Assembly (NCBI RefSeq): GCF_902726645.1 | Contig: NZ_CACVAO010000001.1 | Coordinates: 4,102,636-4,166,635, forward strand | Direction: 5' to 3' | DNA from: Halobacillus ihumii | GTDB lineage: Bacteria > Bacillota > Bacilli > Bacillales > Halobacillaceae | DNA: 64,000 nucleotides | Part shown: positions 63,764 to 64,000 of the stretch, in pieces | Layout of the letters: each line of letters starts with the position of its first letter | Position numbering within the stretch: the stretch's first letter is position 1 | Position numbers and translations under genes: made by a program | The notes under the pieces: model-generated | What the model saw: the letters and a program-made list of their open reading frames with translations, nothing else | The model's database searches: none | What the model was told of the DNA's origin: nothing

Positions 63764-64000
63764 ATGGCATTATTTAAGACAGGCGAATATTATCCGCCAA
63801 TTGGTCACAGGGAACGAATCGAACGTTATGCACAAAACAAAAAATTATTTCTTGGCGACCATTACGACGTTTTCGAAAGGCTGCAAAATGTTCCGTCGGA
63901 TTCCGTTTATATTTCTTCGAATCTTGCGGGCTTAATTTGCAAGAAATCCGCAGACTTTTTATTTGGTGAACCGCCAACATTTTCGGCAGGTCGTGAAGAT
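63764..64000 (+). CDS. Phage portal protein, N-terminal part (runs off window)
   Basis: The first 79 residues of an SPP1 Gp6-like portal protein: ERIERYAQNKKLFLGDHYDV, YISSNLAGLICKKSADFLFG EPP. It begins 18 bases after the large terminase, the normal order of head genes. AAAGGAGG precedes the ATG at good spacing. Confidence 0.85.
   Translation, partial: MALFKTGEYYPPIGHRERIERYAQNKKLFLGDHYDVFERLQNVPSDSVYISSNLAGLICKKSADFLFGEPPTFSAGRED

Overview
The window looks like the chromosome of a spore-forming Bacillaceae, possibly a moderately halophilic genus such as Halobacillus; the genus is a guess from protein flavour only. The main evidence is a long stretch (28.4-52.3 kb) in the Bacillus subtilis order miaA-hfq-spoVK-hflX-ynbB-glnR-glnA | lexA-(yneA position)-yneB-ynzC-tkt-sirA-yneF-ccdA-ccdC-yneK-citB-yneN-...-yneP-yneQ-yneR-...-plsY, with AGGAGG-type ribosome sites, SpoVK and SirA.

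Region 1 (1-6.3 kb) is an accessory island. A minus-strand operon encodes a HARE-HTH/HrgA-like predicted nuclease, an EVE-(DUF3427/SRA-like)-HNH modification-dependent endonuclease and a two-helix membrane protein. The membrane gene is cut by a complete IS4-family insertion sequence with 9-bp target duplications; its second half reads on in frame to the window edge. A divergent membrane coiled-coil gene follows, and the island ends near what looks like the 3' remnant of a tRNA-Ala gene.

Region 2 (6.3-27.9 kb) holds metabolic and stress genes. These are a cupin, DUF4363/YetF, a persulfide-detoxification (cst-type) cluster (CstR regulator, two DsrE proteins, rhodanese, TusA-rhodanese, CstB-like persulfide dioxygenase, TusA, TauE exporter), a methyltransferase, DUF302, a CcdA/TlpA thiol-redox module with its own two-component system, two EamA transporters around a MocR regulator (plus a decayed third EamA gene), a DUF3231 protein and an ABC importer of the NMT1/SsuABC type. 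Three copies of an ATAC-N8-GTAT operator lie in the cst cluster.

Region 3 (27.9-52.3 kb) is the conserved core described above. It carries local changes: a 31-residue SOS-controlled membrane microprotein where yneA should be, an orphan MrpB between ccdA and ccdC, FbpB after yneN, and a 753-residue tandem SpoVK-like AAA+ protein before yneP.

Region 4 (52.4-64 kb) starts with a GH18 glycosidase gene that stops abruptly, inside its catalytic domain, where a prophage begins. The prophage runs off the right edge: a large serine integrase, a 0.9-kb ACGT-rich non-coding segment, a small terminase, a tyrosine recombinase, about ten small genes mostly in their own promoter/terminator units, a large terminase and the start of a portal gene. 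Six copies of a 14-bp palindrome-like element (GTAAAC-WW-GTTKAC) are dispersed through it, several of them overlapping -35 boxes. The prophage has almost no GATC (2 found) and no GGCC (0 found) in about 10 kb, as if shaped by restriction.
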